This document shows positions 7,292 to 15,216 of a stretch of 17,905 nucleotides of DNA, in pieces. The position numbers were made by a program, and so were the translations under genes. The stretch comes from Nanoarchaeales archaeon (GTDB lineage: Archaea; Nanobdellota; Nanobdellia; Woesearchaeales; UBA583). Under the pieces are notes generated by a model. The model was not told the origin of the DNA, did not search any database, and saw nothing but the letters and a program-made list of their open reading frames with translations. The stretch lies in assembly GCA_013215525.1 (NCBI GenBank), contig JABSQY010000031.1, forward strand, positions 1 to 17,905, written 5' to 3'. Position 1 is the first letter of the stretch. Each line of letters opens with the position of its first letter.

Positions 7292-7843
7292 ATGAGTAGT
7301 TCTGATAGAGATATGTTAATTGTTGATAAGCAACAATGTCCAGTTTGTGCGAAAGATTGTGCAACTTTTACGGAGTTTGAGATTGAGGATGCTTTTGCAG
7401 GTCCGATTGCGATTTTTACAATTAGATGTAATGATTGTGGATTTAGAAATTCAGATTTAGAATTTTTAGAGCCAGGTCAACCAGCAGAATATTCTGTTGA
7501 TATTGAATCAAAAGCTGATTTAGCAATTAGAGTTATTAAGTCTGGAGAATGTGAGATTAAAATTCCTAATTTTAGAATCTCAGTTGATTCAACTATGAAT
7601 TCTGAAGGTTTTATTTCTAATGTTGAAGGAGTTATTAGAAAGTTTGAAACTCAAATCTTTCTGTTAAAGGAAGGAGAAGAAGATAAAGCTAAACGTAAAA
7701 CTTTAAAGAATTTATTAAAAGGAATTGAACAAGTTTTAAGAGGAGAGAAAAAAATTACATTAAAGATGATTGATAAGTCAGGAAATTCTGCAATTATCTC
7801 AGATAAGGTTACAGTAAAGAAGCTTAGAGCTAAAAAGAAATAA
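7292..7843 (+). CDS. zpr1: ZPR1 zinc-finger domain protein
   Basis: This 183-residue single-unit ZPR1 protein carries the C4 zinc finger CPVC (C16, C19) and CNDC (C46, C49) about 26 residues apart, as in the family. The beta-rich ZPR1 domain then follows, including IPNFRISVDSTMNSEGFIS and the hallmark NVEGVIRKF. Eukaryotic ZPR1 has two such units and is known as a chaperone for elongation factor eEF1A. Archaeal one-unit homologues are less studied; by analogy this one may act on aEF1A, which is inference. The last 20 residues are basic (KKLRAKKK). It starts at an ATG with a TATA box 26 bases upstream and no SD, so it is probably a single-gene leaderless transcript. Confidence 0.92.
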   Translation: MSSSDRDMLIVDKQQCPVCAKDCATFTEFEIEDAFAGPIAIFTIRCNDCGFRNSDLEFLEPGQPAEYSVDIESKADLAIRVIKSGECEIKIPNFRISVDSTMNSEGFISNVEGVIRKFETQIFLLKEGEEDKAKRKTLKNLLKGIEQVLRGEKKITLKMIDKSGNSAIISDKVTVKKLRAKKK

Positions 7844-7845
7844 TT

Positions 7846-7870
7846 ATATTTCTTTATTTTTATTTATTCT
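7846..7870 (+). terminator. T-rich tract after ZPR1
   Basis: Several T3-T5 runs follow within 3-25 bases of the ZPR1 stop, consistent with oligo-T termination in archaea. No stable GC stem is present. Confidence 0.4.
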
Positions 7871-7962
7871 ATAATTATTTCTAAAAGTTAATCAAGAAAA
7901 AGAAAATTTTTCTAAGCCGATGGAATAAAAAAATGAAAGATTTCTAATTCTTAATGAAAATT

Positions 7963-7979
7963 AAAAAATATTTATAAAG
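7963..7979 (+). promoter_or_regulatory. Orphan TATA element, copy 2
   Basis: This is the same 17 bases as at 7161-7177. It lies about 25 bases before the second TATA box (7999-8007) that serves the 8029 gene, so it may be an alternative upstream promoter giving a short leader. Confidence 0.3.
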
Positions 7980-7998
7980 AATGAAAAATTCTCCATAG

Positions 7999-8007
7999 TT
8001 TTATATA
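7999..8007 (+). promoter_or_regulatory. TATA box of the 8029-8631 gene
   Basis: TTTTATATA is centred 26 bases before the ATG at 8029. It predicts a leaderless transcript. Confidence 0.6.
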
Positions 8008-8028
8008 TTATTAAGTTATAATTATAGT

Positions 8029-8631
8029 ATGTTATTAAAAGTACCATTTTATAATCAAACAAGTTCTATGAATTGTGGACCTAATTCTTTGAGAATGGTT
8101 TTAAGTTATTTTGGAGAAGATTATACTTTAAAGGAACTTGAAACACAATGCAACTCTATTGAGGGAAAAGGATTGTCTACTGTGCAGATTGCAAGTGCTG
8201 CTAAAAAATTAAATTTTAATGTTGAATTTTATTCTAATGAATTATACTTTGATAAAGAGTTATTAAAGTTAGATTTTTATAAAGAATTTAGTTTAAATAA
8301 TATAGAATATTATGATAATAAAATTGATGATGCTAAAAAGTTAGGAGTTAAAGTATTTGAACAGAATTTGAGTTTAGATAAGTTACTAAATTTTGTTTGT
8401 GAAAAATCATTACCTATTGTATTAGTTGATAAAAATATTTTATATGGAATTGAAAATAAGTATCTTGGACATTTTGTAGTGATTATTGGTTTTGATGAGG
8501 AAAATGTATATCTCCATAACTCTGGATTAAAAAGGTTTCAAAGTATTATGAAAGTTTCAAGAGATGTATTTGATAAGGCAAGAAAAGTTAAAGGAACAGG
8601 AGAAGATATTGTAATAATTTATAAAAATTGA
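8029..8631 (+). CDS. C39-like cysteine peptidase homologue, cytosolic
   Basis: This 200-residue protein has the papain-like fold signature of the Peptidase_C39-like family. Q10 precedes the catalytic Cys in FYNQTSSMNCGPNSL (C16), the catalytic His is H148 in GHFVVIIGFD, and N164 in VYLHNSG takes the third position. Bacteriocin-transporter C39 domains and stand-alone C39_2 proteins cleave after double-glycine leaders or have unknown substrates. There is no signal peptide, transmembrane segment or ABC transporter domain here, so it should act in the cytoplasm. The approximately 130 residues between the Cys and His boxes include a helical, Lys/Asp-rich section. No obvious GG-leader peptide is seen nearby. 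TATA boxes support the ATG. The stop is TGA; most other genes here end in TAA. Substrate unknown. Confidence 0.8.
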   Translation: MLLKVPFYNQTSSMNCGPNSLRMVLSYFGEDYTLKELETQCNSIEGKGLSTVQIASAAKKLNFNVEFYSNELYFDKELLKLDFYKEFSLNNIEYYDNKIDDAKKLGVKVFEQNLSLDKLLNFVCEKSLPIVLVDKNILYGIENKYLGHFVVIIGFDEENVYLHNSGLKRFQSIMKVSRDVFDKARKVKGTGEDIVIIYKN

Positions 8632-8661
8632 AAAAATAAAGTCTTAATTTGAAACGATAGG

Positions 8662-8669
8662 TTTAAATA
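8662..8669 (+). promoter_or_regulatory. TATA box of the 8691-9116 gene
   Basis: TTTAAATA is centred 25.5 bases before the ATG at 8691. A GGAG (8682-8685) also lies 5 bases before the ATG, so a very short leader with an SD is possible if transcription starts slightly upstream. Confidence 0.55.
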
Positions 8670-8690
8670 TTTAAAACACTTGGAGAATTC

Positions 8691-9116
8691 ATGTTAAAAG
8701 AAAATTATTATAAACAATATCTAAATGAATGCAAAGCGGGCAAGGCGTCCGAAGTACTTTTTAATTATTTAATTAAACCTAATTCATGGAATGCGCAACA
8801 ATTTACGTTGTATTATTTTGTTGTTGGATTTTTTTCTTCATCAATTGAGAATAGAGTTAAAATTATTAAAGGAATTGAAAGATATTGTCAAGTTAATCAA
8901 ATTGTGCCGCTTGTTTCTGAATATTTAGCTGAACTTATTGAAGTTGGAAGTTTAAATAAAGAATTATTTTTAGATATTTTAAAAATTATTAATGATGGCG
9001 AGGAAGTTGAAGGTTTTGATTTACAACAATTTGTGAGTGATGTTTTAAAAGAGGATAAAACGTTTATTGAAAATCCTGAAAAAGTTTATTCTGGAATTTT
9101 AAAAGAATTCTTTTAA
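8691..9116 (+). CDS. Unknown 141-residue helical protein
   Basis: I do not recognise the family. The protein is predicted to be almost entirely alpha-helical and soluble, with alternating hydrophobic heptads (for example VKIIKGIERYCQVNQIVPLV and LFLDILKIIND) and an acidic C-terminal half. Two cysteines (C14, C66) are not arranged as a metal site. There is no signal peptide. A short GC-richer patch near 8733-8752 (AGKASEV) stands out from the AT-rich surroundings. A TATA box and a GGAG support the ATG. The gene ends 21 bases before a long TTTTC repeat, which may serve as its terminator. Confidence 0.7.
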   Translation: MLKENYYKQYLNECKAGKASEVLFNYLIKPNSWNAQQFTLYYFVVGFFSSSIENRVKIIKGIERYCQVNQIVPLVSEYLAELIEVGSLNKELFLDILKIINDGEEVEGFDLQQFVSDVLKEDKTFIENPEKVYSGILKEFF

Positions 9117-9137
9117 GTTAAGTTATATTATAATATA

Positions 9138-9201
9138 TTTTCTTTTCTTTTCTTTTCTTTTCTTTTCTTTTCTTTTCTTTTCTTTTCTTTTCTTTTCTTT
9201 T
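9138..9201 (+). repeat. (TTTTC) pentanucleotide microsatellite, 12 perfect units
   Basis: Twelve uninterrupted TTTTC units (9138-9197) are followed by TTTT. One strand is all pyrimidine, the other all purine. It starts 21 bases after the 8691-9116 stop. As a series of T4 runs it could act as an archaeal terminator. As a perfect tandem repeat it should vary in copy number by slippage. Confidence 0.95.
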
Positions 9202-9213
9202 ACAAATTTTTAT

Positions 9214-9231
9214 TTCTTATTTCCATAAGAA
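9214..9231. repeat. Short inverted repeat after the microsatellite
   Basis: TTCTTAT, loop TTCC, ATAAGAA: a perfect 7-bp stem 12 bases beyond the TTTTC tract. It could form a weak 3' hairpin on the transcript of the 8691-9116 gene. Confidence 0.35.
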
Positions 9232-9659
9232 GTTTTAAATTGAATTTTTATCGATTGGAAACTTTTCTTTTAATTATATTTACTTTGTAGATAAAACTAT
9301 TTCATTAAAAATTAGTTGTTTTAATTTTATCTTATTTTGTTGTATTTAACTTAATTTTGTTATTTTAAAGTGTTTTAATAGTTAATTAATTTGAATTTTA
9401 AAATAAAAATATAATTTTATATTAGTATATATTAATATAATTTCTTTGAAATTTTATTAATTTTAATTTTTAATTTTGCATGTGAATTGTGTGGTGTCTG
9501 TTTTGCTGTTGGAAATTTGTAGTTTGTTTTTGTGTTGTTTAGTGATAAAATATGTTCGAATTATGTGTCACACATTTTGTACTATTTTTACCAAAAAAAG
9601 AATTTGAAAAAATGAAAAAATTGTAATGTCAATTTTTGTTTATCATAGTTAATAGTAAC

Positions 9660-9667
9660 TTTTAAAA
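9660..9667 (+). promoter_or_regulatory. TATA box of the secreted-protein operon
   Basis: TTTTAAAA is centred 26 bases before the ATG at 9690. It is the only TATA-spaced element I find for the three coupled genes 9690-15200. Confidence 0.5.
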
Positions 9668-9689
9668 GGCGTTTTTACATAAAATTAGT

Positions 9690-12344
9690 ATGAATAAATA
9701 TAAAGCTTTTTTTTTAAGTTTGAACTTACTTTTTTTTACAATTTTTGTATCAAACTTTGGTTACTCAACAACGTGTACATCTCAACCAGAATTTATAAAA
9801 ATCCAATCTGGAAGTTATGAGTTAGGAGAATTTTCTTTGAATCCAATGGTATATATAAATCCTAGTTTATCAACTAATCCATTAACAATAGATATTGTTT
9901 TTGAAAATACTGAACTTAATTGTTATGATAGTAATTCTGTTCGATTTCAATTAGTTCCTAATTCTGAATTTGTAACAGGTGGTAAATATGTAGAAAGTAC
10001 TGGAGAATTAAGTGAGAGGACAACATTTAGTTTTAGTTTTAATCCTAATTATAAAATTGTAAATTCATTAAATTCTAAATATGAAGTTTATGGAAGTTTT
10101 GGAAGTTATAATGGGAATATTGTATTTAAAGAAGATTCAACTCCCCCTACTTTAATTGTTTCAGGAATTAATACTGATACTATTATAAAATCCGGAGATG
10201 AAATCTCATTTAATTTTGATGTGTCTGATTCCAACAAGAGTGGACTTAAAAAAATTTTAATTACTGGTGGAGATACTTTAAGATATGATTACTTAGATAA
10301 TGATGGAAATATAAATACTGAACCTGCGCCAGCAAGTTATACTCATTCTCCAAGTTCATCAAGAACATATACTATTCGAGTTACAGATAGATTAGGAAAT
10401 TATGTAACTGAAACTGTGTCCGTTAAAGTTGATGGGACTGCTCCACGTGTTACTAGTGTTTCTAAAGTATATGATTTTGTGTCAAATGAGAGATTAGTTA
10501 AATTTTCAGTAATTGTAGAAGATGAAAGTTTTAAAACAAATGGTTTAGCTCCAAGTGTTTTTGGTGATTTTTCAAAAATTAATTCTAATTTTAATAATTT
10601 AGGTTCTAGTTGTACACAGCAAGATGTTTTAGAAAATCAATATATTTGTGTATTTGATGATATTAAGATTACTGAACTAACTGATACTACAAATGTTGGA
10701 ATTACTTTTAATGTTACAGATGCAGTTGGAAATAATGCATTAATTAATAAAAATGAAGAAGTTTTTATTGATACTTCAAATCCACAAATAATTGACTTTG
10801 ATGTTTATAATAAATTAGGTATTAAAAATAAAGTTTCACTTTTTGATAAAAATATTACAGTAAAATTAGTTGCAAGAGATAAGAGTATATTACACCCTCA
10901 CATAATTATTGAAGATTTTGGACAAATACAAGTTGCGCCACCACAGCAATGTACTACTGATTCAAGTAGAGATGAACTTACATGTATTTGGGAGTTAGGA
11001 GGTACGATTGGAGCGTTTTCAGGACTTAATGATTTAACATCAGTAGTATTTAAAGTTGTAGTTGTTGATAATTTTGGAAATTCAGCAGAGAAAGAAATTA
11101 ATATTGTGTTTGATTCTGATGCGCCACAATTAAGTAAAGAGATTGAGATTATTCAAACTTCAGACATTAAAATCGGAGTTTTAAAATCAGGAGAATTTAT
11201 TGATTTTAGAATTACTTTAGATGATGAAAATATGATTTCAGATGGTGAATTTTTTGTATTTGGAGATTTTTCAAGTATTAATTATGATGATGAGTATGAA
11301 AATATGAAAGCGACTTGTTCTAAACAAGGTTCGGATAATATTTGTGAATTTAGAGGAATTGAATTAAATAATGGACATTTACTAACAAATGTTACTTTTT
11401 ATGTATCAGACATAATGGGAAATAAAAATAAGTTTTCAAAAGAAATTGAAATCTTTGCGATTTCAGATGAGATAAATCAAAGTTTTGATATTGATGATAT
11501 GTATATTTTAAATCCAATTTCACGTGAGAGAATGCTTGATGAGGCTGTGACTTTATGGTATGAAGGAGTTATTGAGACTAAAACTGAAGGTATGGAAATT
11601 ATATTATATAATTTTATTAGTTGTAATGAATCACAAATTAAACCATTTAGTGTTCTTGCTGGCGAAGACAAATTATATCCTCAAAATATTAAATATGTTA
11701 GAGAAGAAGAAGATAATGAATTTGCTTTAAAGATTAAATTAAACCCACATCCAGCAATGAGTCAATTAAAGAAAAAGACAGTTGGTTGTAGTATGGCAGT
11801 TTTAAAGAGAGATTCAGTAAATGTGTATCCTGAAGAGATTGTTGATTTTAAAATTGATATTGATTTTTTTAATTCACAGAGAGGAGGAATTACTCAAGCG
11901 ATTGCGCAAGATATTGTTGATGATATTGATAGTGCTGATTTATTAGGGAAAAAATTTGATGAATTTTACAAAGTATATGAAACTTTAAGTACAATTTGTT
12001 CTACTGTTGGAACGGCTACTGCTTTAATGTCAACAATTAGTACATCTTGGACAATTGTAAGTACAGCGTTAGATATTTATCCTCCAGCTGAAGTTGCAAA
12101 TGAGGCTGCATCTACTGCAATTTTTGGAGCTGATGGAGCGTTATCAATTTTAAATACCGGAGTGATTGGAACTTTTTGTGATATAATAACTTGTAAAAAT
12201 GGTGGATTAATTACAGGAGGTTTATTTGGAGGAGATACTGGACTTGGGGAATGGGTTGATGATTTAAATTCTCTAACAACTGGAGTGTGTACAGTGGGTG
12301 GAGATGATACGAGTACAAGTACTACTAGCGGAGGTAATACATAA
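9690..12344 (+). CDS. Secreted Ig-like repeat protein, first gene of operon
   Basis: This is an 884-residue exported protein. Residues 1-26 form a signal peptide (core FFLSLNLLFFTIFVSNFG). Four Ig-like units end in a DxxGN motif: DRLGN (D233), DAVGN (D344), DNFGN (D460) and DIMGN (D574), giving a period of 111-116 residues. Units 2 and 4 share VFGDFSKIN/VFGDFSSIN, and units 2-4 each hold a close cysteine pair. DxxGN is typical of bacterial Ig-like domains of surface proteins. Residues about 768-793 are hydrophobic (CSTVGTATALMSTIS) and may be a membrane segment. Then follow C830-x4-C835-K and a Gly/Ser/Thr-rich tail. The next gene has a similar C-x4-C-K motif. The start has a TATA box 26 bases upstream. 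The stop overlaps the next ATG by one base (TAATG). Role unknown; cell-surface complex is inferred. Confidence 0.85.
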   Translation: MNKYKAFFLSLNLLFFTIFVSNFGYSTTCTSQPEFIKIQSGSYELGEFSLNPMVYINPSLSTNPLTIDIVFENTELNCYDSNSVRFQLVPNSEFVTGGKYVESTGELSERTTFSFSFNPNYKIVNSLNSKYEVYGSFGSYNGNIVFKEDSTPPTLIVSGINTDTIIKSGDEISFNFDVSDSNKSGLKKILITGGDTLRYDYLDNDGNINTEPAPASYTHSPSSSRTYTIRVTDRLGNYVTETVSVKVDGTAPRVTSVSKVYDFVSNERLVKFSVIVEDESFKTNGLAPSVFGDFSKINSNFNNLGSSCTQQDVLENQYICVFDDIKITELTDTTNVGITFNVTDAVGNNALINKNEEVFIDTSNPQIIDFDVYNKLGIKNKVSLFDKNITVKLVARDKSILHPHIIIEDFGQIQVAPPQQCTTDSSRDELTCIWELGGTIGAFSGLNDLTSVVFKVVVVDNFGNSAEKEINIVFDSDAPQLSKEIEIIQTSDIKIGVLKSGEFIDFRITLDDENMISDGEFFVFGDFSSINYDDEYENMKATCSKQGSDNICEFRGIELNNGHLLTNVTFYVSDIMGNKNKFSKEIEIFAISDEINQSFDIDDMYILNPISRERMLDEAVTLWYEGVIETKTEGMEIILYNFISCNESQIKPFSVLAGEDKLYPQNIKYVREEEDNEFALKIKLNPHPAMSQLKKKTVGCSMAVLKRDSVNVYPEEIVDFKIDIDFFNSQRGGITQAIAQDIVDDIDSADLLGKKFDEFYKVYETLSTICSTVGTATALMSTISTSWTIVSTALDIYPPAEVANEAASTAIFGADGALSILNTGVIGTFCDIITCKNGGLITGGLFGGDTGLGEWVDDLNSLTTGVCTVGGDDTSTSTTSGGNT
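12330..12335 (+). promoter_or_regulatory. Shine-Dalgarno site of the 12344-13093 gene
   Basis: GGAGGT lies 8 bases before the ATG at 12344, inside the end of the upstream gene. It indicates translation from the operon message. Confidence 0.65.
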
Positions 12345-13093
12345 TGAATTTTAAATCAAATAAGTTAAATGGAATAAGTTTAATTTTATTTTTATTAATT
12401 GGAGTTTTTATTGTACCTATGAACATAGGATATGCAGCAGGTCCAACTGTTACAGAATTATTTAAAGCAACTCCTGACTCACATGGAAATACTCAAAATG
12501 AAATTGCTGCAACATGTGGAGCTCCAGTTAATGTGAAAGATTCATTAATTATGTCTGTTGTAACATTATGTATCCCAGGGATTTTAGAAAAAGTAAAAGA
12601 GTGGAAAGAGATTAGTTGTGAGGCGTCTGTTTGTAAATATAATGCAGTAATGAATGGAGTTGATCCTAGTTTTTGTGATAAACAAAAAGAGTATAAATTT
12701 TGTAAATTTATTTGGGGAGATATATTTTCAGTTCCACCTTTAGCAATTATTGAAATGTATAAAGATATGATTAAAGAATTAATTGCTAATCCAATTGGAA
12801 TTTATTATTCGTATGTAATTTCAAATATAAGAACTACGTTAACTGCTGCGTGTACAGGTGTTACTCCAAATCCATCTTGTAAAGGTTCAACTGTTGGTAT
12901 TTTTGCAACTGGATTATTTATTAATGATATTATAGGAGTGTATCAAACTTTTGAAGATATGGCAAAGAATGGATTTAATGGAGGACGTGTTGAACAAAAC
13001 TTTTGCGAACAAGCAAGAGATATTAAAGTTGAATTAGTAGAGATTATAGACGTATATAAAAAACTTCAAAAGATGGATGGAGGTCAAGAATAA
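12344..13093 (+). CDS. Cysteine-rich membrane/secreted protein, second gene of operon
   Basis: This is a 249-residue protein of no family I recognise. Residues 1-32 look like a signal peptide or anchor (core ISLILFLLIGVFIV, possible cleavage after YAA). Nine cysteines lie at 58, 76, 92, 97, 111, 120, 170, 179 and 221. C92-x4-C97-K resembles the C-x4-C-K near the end of the preceding protein. Hydrophobic segments at about 65-80, 127-138, 150-165 and 183-198 suggest membrane association. The even mix of cysteine clusters and hydrophobic helices suggests a disulfide-stabilised exported subunit. It overlaps the preceding stop by one base and has GGAGGT at the right spacing, so it is translationally coupled. 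Confidence 0.8.
   Translation: MNFKSNKLNGISLILFLLIGVFIVPMNIGYAAGPTVTELFKATPDSHGNTQNEIAATCGAPVNVKDSLIMSVVTLCIPGILEKVKEWKEISCEASVCKYNAVMNGVDPSFCDKQKEYKFCKFIWGDIFSVPPLAIIEMYKDMIKELIANPIGIYYSYVISNIRTTLTAACTGVTPNPSCKGSTVGIFATGLFINDIIGVYQTFEDMAKNGFNGGRVEQNFCEQARDIKVELVEIIDVYKKLQKMDGGQE
13079..13084 (+). promoter_or_regulatory. Shine-Dalgarno site fixing the start at 13095
   Basis: GGAGGT lies 10 bases before ATG 13095, spanning the last codons of the upstream gene. It argues against the in-frame ATG at 13077, which overlaps the site itself. Confidence 0.65.
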
Positions 13094-13094
13094 A

Positions 13095-15200
13095 ATGATT
13101 AAAGAAATTAGTATGAATTTGAAAAAAATATTAAGTGTGTTGTTGATTGTTGTGTTATGTTGTGGTTTTGGGTTTGCAGAGATTATAGATTTAAATGATA
13201 AATCCACATATGAAAAAAAGAATTATGTTGCTTATTTAGTAACACAAAATGAGAATGATGAAACATATACACTAGAAGGATTTGAGAATATTAATTTAGT
13301 AGGAAATGATAAAAATGTAATATTTACAAATTTTGATAAAGCTAAATTAGCATATGATTTAGGTATAACTAATAATGAAGAAATTAATAAAATTGTTCAA
13401 AATCCTCAAAGTATGCCAAATTATCAAGAAATTGTAGAGAATTCAGATTATTATAAAAATCAAGAAAATACTCCTAATACTGCAAATAGTAATGATATCA
13501 GTAATGTGTTGAGTGGAACTGAAAATGAAGAAACTACACAAACAGAAGATAATGAAGTTTATTATAATCCAGATGTTAAGGTAACTACTTCAGGAACTGA
13601 ATCTGAAAAAAAGATTGAAGGATATGGAGCTATAGGAAATAAAGGAGCTATTACAATTTATGAAGGTGGTGATACAAGTCTTATTGAGTTTAGTAATAAA
13701 GAAGAAGTTGCTTTAGCAAAATCATTAAATCTTAAAACTGGAGCTCAATTAGATTCTGAAATAAAAAAGATGCAAGATAAACCACTTGATAGAAAGAATA
13801 AAGAAAATTTGATTAAAGTTAAAAAATATATAATTACTGAGGCAGGATATCAATCTATTGCAACTGAAAATAGAAAGATTTCAGATAAAATTAAGATACA
13901 AGAAGATGAATTAAAAGTAGAAGGTATAACTCCAAATCAAAAAGCTGATATTTTAATTAAAATTAAAGGATTTAAAAAAGAACTTAGAGATAATCAAAAA
14001 GAATTAAATAATAATCCTCCAACTGTTCTACAACAAGGAAAATTACTTGCAAGTTTAAGTGATAAAGAAAGACTTTCCATCCTTGAAGCAATTAATAAAA
14101 AAGAGTGTAGTGGTTCATATGTGCCATATTGCGAGTTCTTTTTAGGTAGTAATTCTGAACAAGCAACTAAAGCATCTTTTATTGCAAATTTAGATTCAAA
14201 TAGTGTTGAGATTGGAACATATAATGATAATTTAGTTATTAATTTTAAAAATAATATTGATGTGAATTTGAGAAATAAAATTGGAAGTTGTACTGAGTTA
14301 AGTGTTTGTAAAACTAAACTTGCAGAGTTAAGAGAAACTTTTGATAAAGAGAATTTGGCCGAGGGATGTACAGAAACAGAATGTATAAATTTTGAAGATA
14401 AATTAGATGAAGCTGAAAATTTATTAAAGTATGCTGAAGGATTTAAGAAAACAGATACTAATTGGGTATTTTCAGTATTTGATGCAATTAAAAATCAAGA
14501 TCAAATGGCAAGATCAACTGCTAAATTTTTTGGATTTGGTGCTGATTATGATAACTTACCTAGATGGTTAAATGAACAAGGTCTTGTAGCGTCACGAATT
14601 TGTATTGCTGAGATGGATGGATATTTAGATGATGATTCCTCGTTAGGTGGAACTTTAATTAAGGATAGTGGAAGTTTAACTAAGTATAGTTATGATATTG
14701 ATGGAGATGATTATGGTAGAGGAGGAGATGTTACAACTCTTGATATTGTGTCACAAATTAATGGTAAGATGACAAAACTTACACCTGATGGAAAAGTTGC
14801 AATTACTCTTTCTGTTTATTTGAAAGCTCCAGAAACTACAAATCTTACCTATATGTTAGGAATTGGATATAAGAGTGGAGATGAATATATTAATAGAATT
14901 TTAAATAATGAATCAACAATTAAGGCAGGAGATGTTTATGCTGATTTGATTGCATTTTATGAAGAGATTGAAAACCCAAATGAACTTGTTCAAAGTTCAT
15001 TCTTTTTATACATGAAAGTAAGAACTGGTAGTGGGACAGTTGTTTTAAATGATAATGTGAATATTTATTTAGTTGAGAAAGGAACTGAATTAGATGAGGT
15101 TTTAGGTAATAGTAATGGACATAATCAAGATTCAACAAATGATGATGTTGAACAAGATACAGATACGTTCTGGAATGATTTCGAATGGAATAATGGATAA
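13095..15200 (+). CDS. Large secreted protein with coiled-coil region, third gene of operon
   Basis: Starting at 13095 this is 701 residues. An in-frame ATG at 13077 exists, but GGAGGT at 13079-13084 points to 13095. Residues 1-28 form a signal peptide (core ILSVLLIVVLCCGFGFA, cleavage probably before EI). Two small similar segments mention residue-rich strands, YTLEGFENINLVGN and KIEGYGAIGNKGAIT, each followed by an ALAKSL/AKLAYDL helix (LAYDLGIT, LAKSLNLK); these look like a duplicated domain. A long Lys/Glu-rich helical part (about 240-300) may form a coiled coil. Cysteine-rich bits CTELSVCK and CTETEC follow. The C-terminal 130 residues are beta-rich. There is no C-terminal membrane segment, so the protein is probably released or bound to its operon partners. 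I recognise no enzyme motif. Confidence 0.8.
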   Translation: MIKEISMNLKKILSVLLIVVLCCGFGFAEIIDLNDKSTYEKKNYVAYLVTQNENDETYTLEGFENINLVGNDKNVIFTNFDKAKLAYDLGITNNEEINKIVQNPQSMPNYQEIVENSDYYKNQENTPNTANSNDISNVLSGTENEETTQTEDNEVYYNPDVKVTTSGTESEKKIEGYGAIGNKGAITIYEGGDTSLIEFSNKEEVALAKSLNLKTGAQLDSEIKKMQDKPLDRKNKENLIKVKKYIITEAGYQSIATENRKISDKIKIQEDELKVEGITPNQKADILIKIKGFKKELRDNQKELNNNPPTVLQQGKLLASLSDKERLSILEAINKKECSGSYVPYCEFFLGSNSEQATKASFIANLDSNSVEIGTYNDNLVINFKNNIDVNLRNKIGSCTELSVCKTKLAELRETFDKENLAEGCTETECINFEDKLDEAENLLKYAEGFKKTDTNWVFSVFDAIKNQDQMARSTAKFFGFGADYDNLPRWLNEQGLVASRICIAEMDGYLDDDSSLGGTLIKDSGSLTKYSYDIDGDDYGRGGDVTTLDIVSQINGKMTKLTPDGKVAITLSVYLKAPETTNLTYMLGIGYKSGDEYINRILNNESTIKAGDVYADLIAFYEEIENPNELVQSSFFLYMKVRTGSGTVVLNDNVNIYLVEKGTELDEVLGNSNGHNQDSTNDDVEQDTDTFWNDFEWNNG

Positions 15201-15216
15201 ATTAATTAATTAAAAT

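Larger units (their letters stand above)
9117..9689. other. 573-base non-coding region
   Basis: No convincing reading frame is present on either strand. It holds, in order, the (TTTTC)12 microsatellite, a short inverted repeat (9214-9231), about 230 bases of very AT-rich sequence, a distinctly T/G-rich stretch (about 9478-9560), a small palindrome ATGTGT-C-ACACAT (9563-9575), and the promoter of the 9690 gene. The T/G-rich part differs in strand composition from its surroundings and could be an untranslated RNA or a decayed gene. Confidence 0.6.

Noticed and set aside
9138..9201. Possible CRISPR or repeat array
   Set aside because: The units are contiguous five-base copies with no spacers, so it is a simple microsatellite.
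9480..9530. Short frame with CxxC-like cysteines (ACELCGVCFAVG)
   Set aside because: Only about 15 codons between stops and no start codon. Probably chance in a T/G-rich stretch.
11477..11671. Minus-strand open frame of 64 codons
   Set aside because: Lies fully within the 9690-12344 gene, with no promoter and no recognisable protein.
13077..13094. Earlier in-frame ATG for the 13095-15200 gene
   Set aside because: It would place the GGAGGT site inside the gene and add hydrophilic residues before the signal peptide. ATG 13095 has the site at 10 bases.
14920..15138. Minus-strand open frame of 72 codons
   Set aside because: His/Tyr/Leu-rich shadow within the 13095-15200 gene; no start signals.
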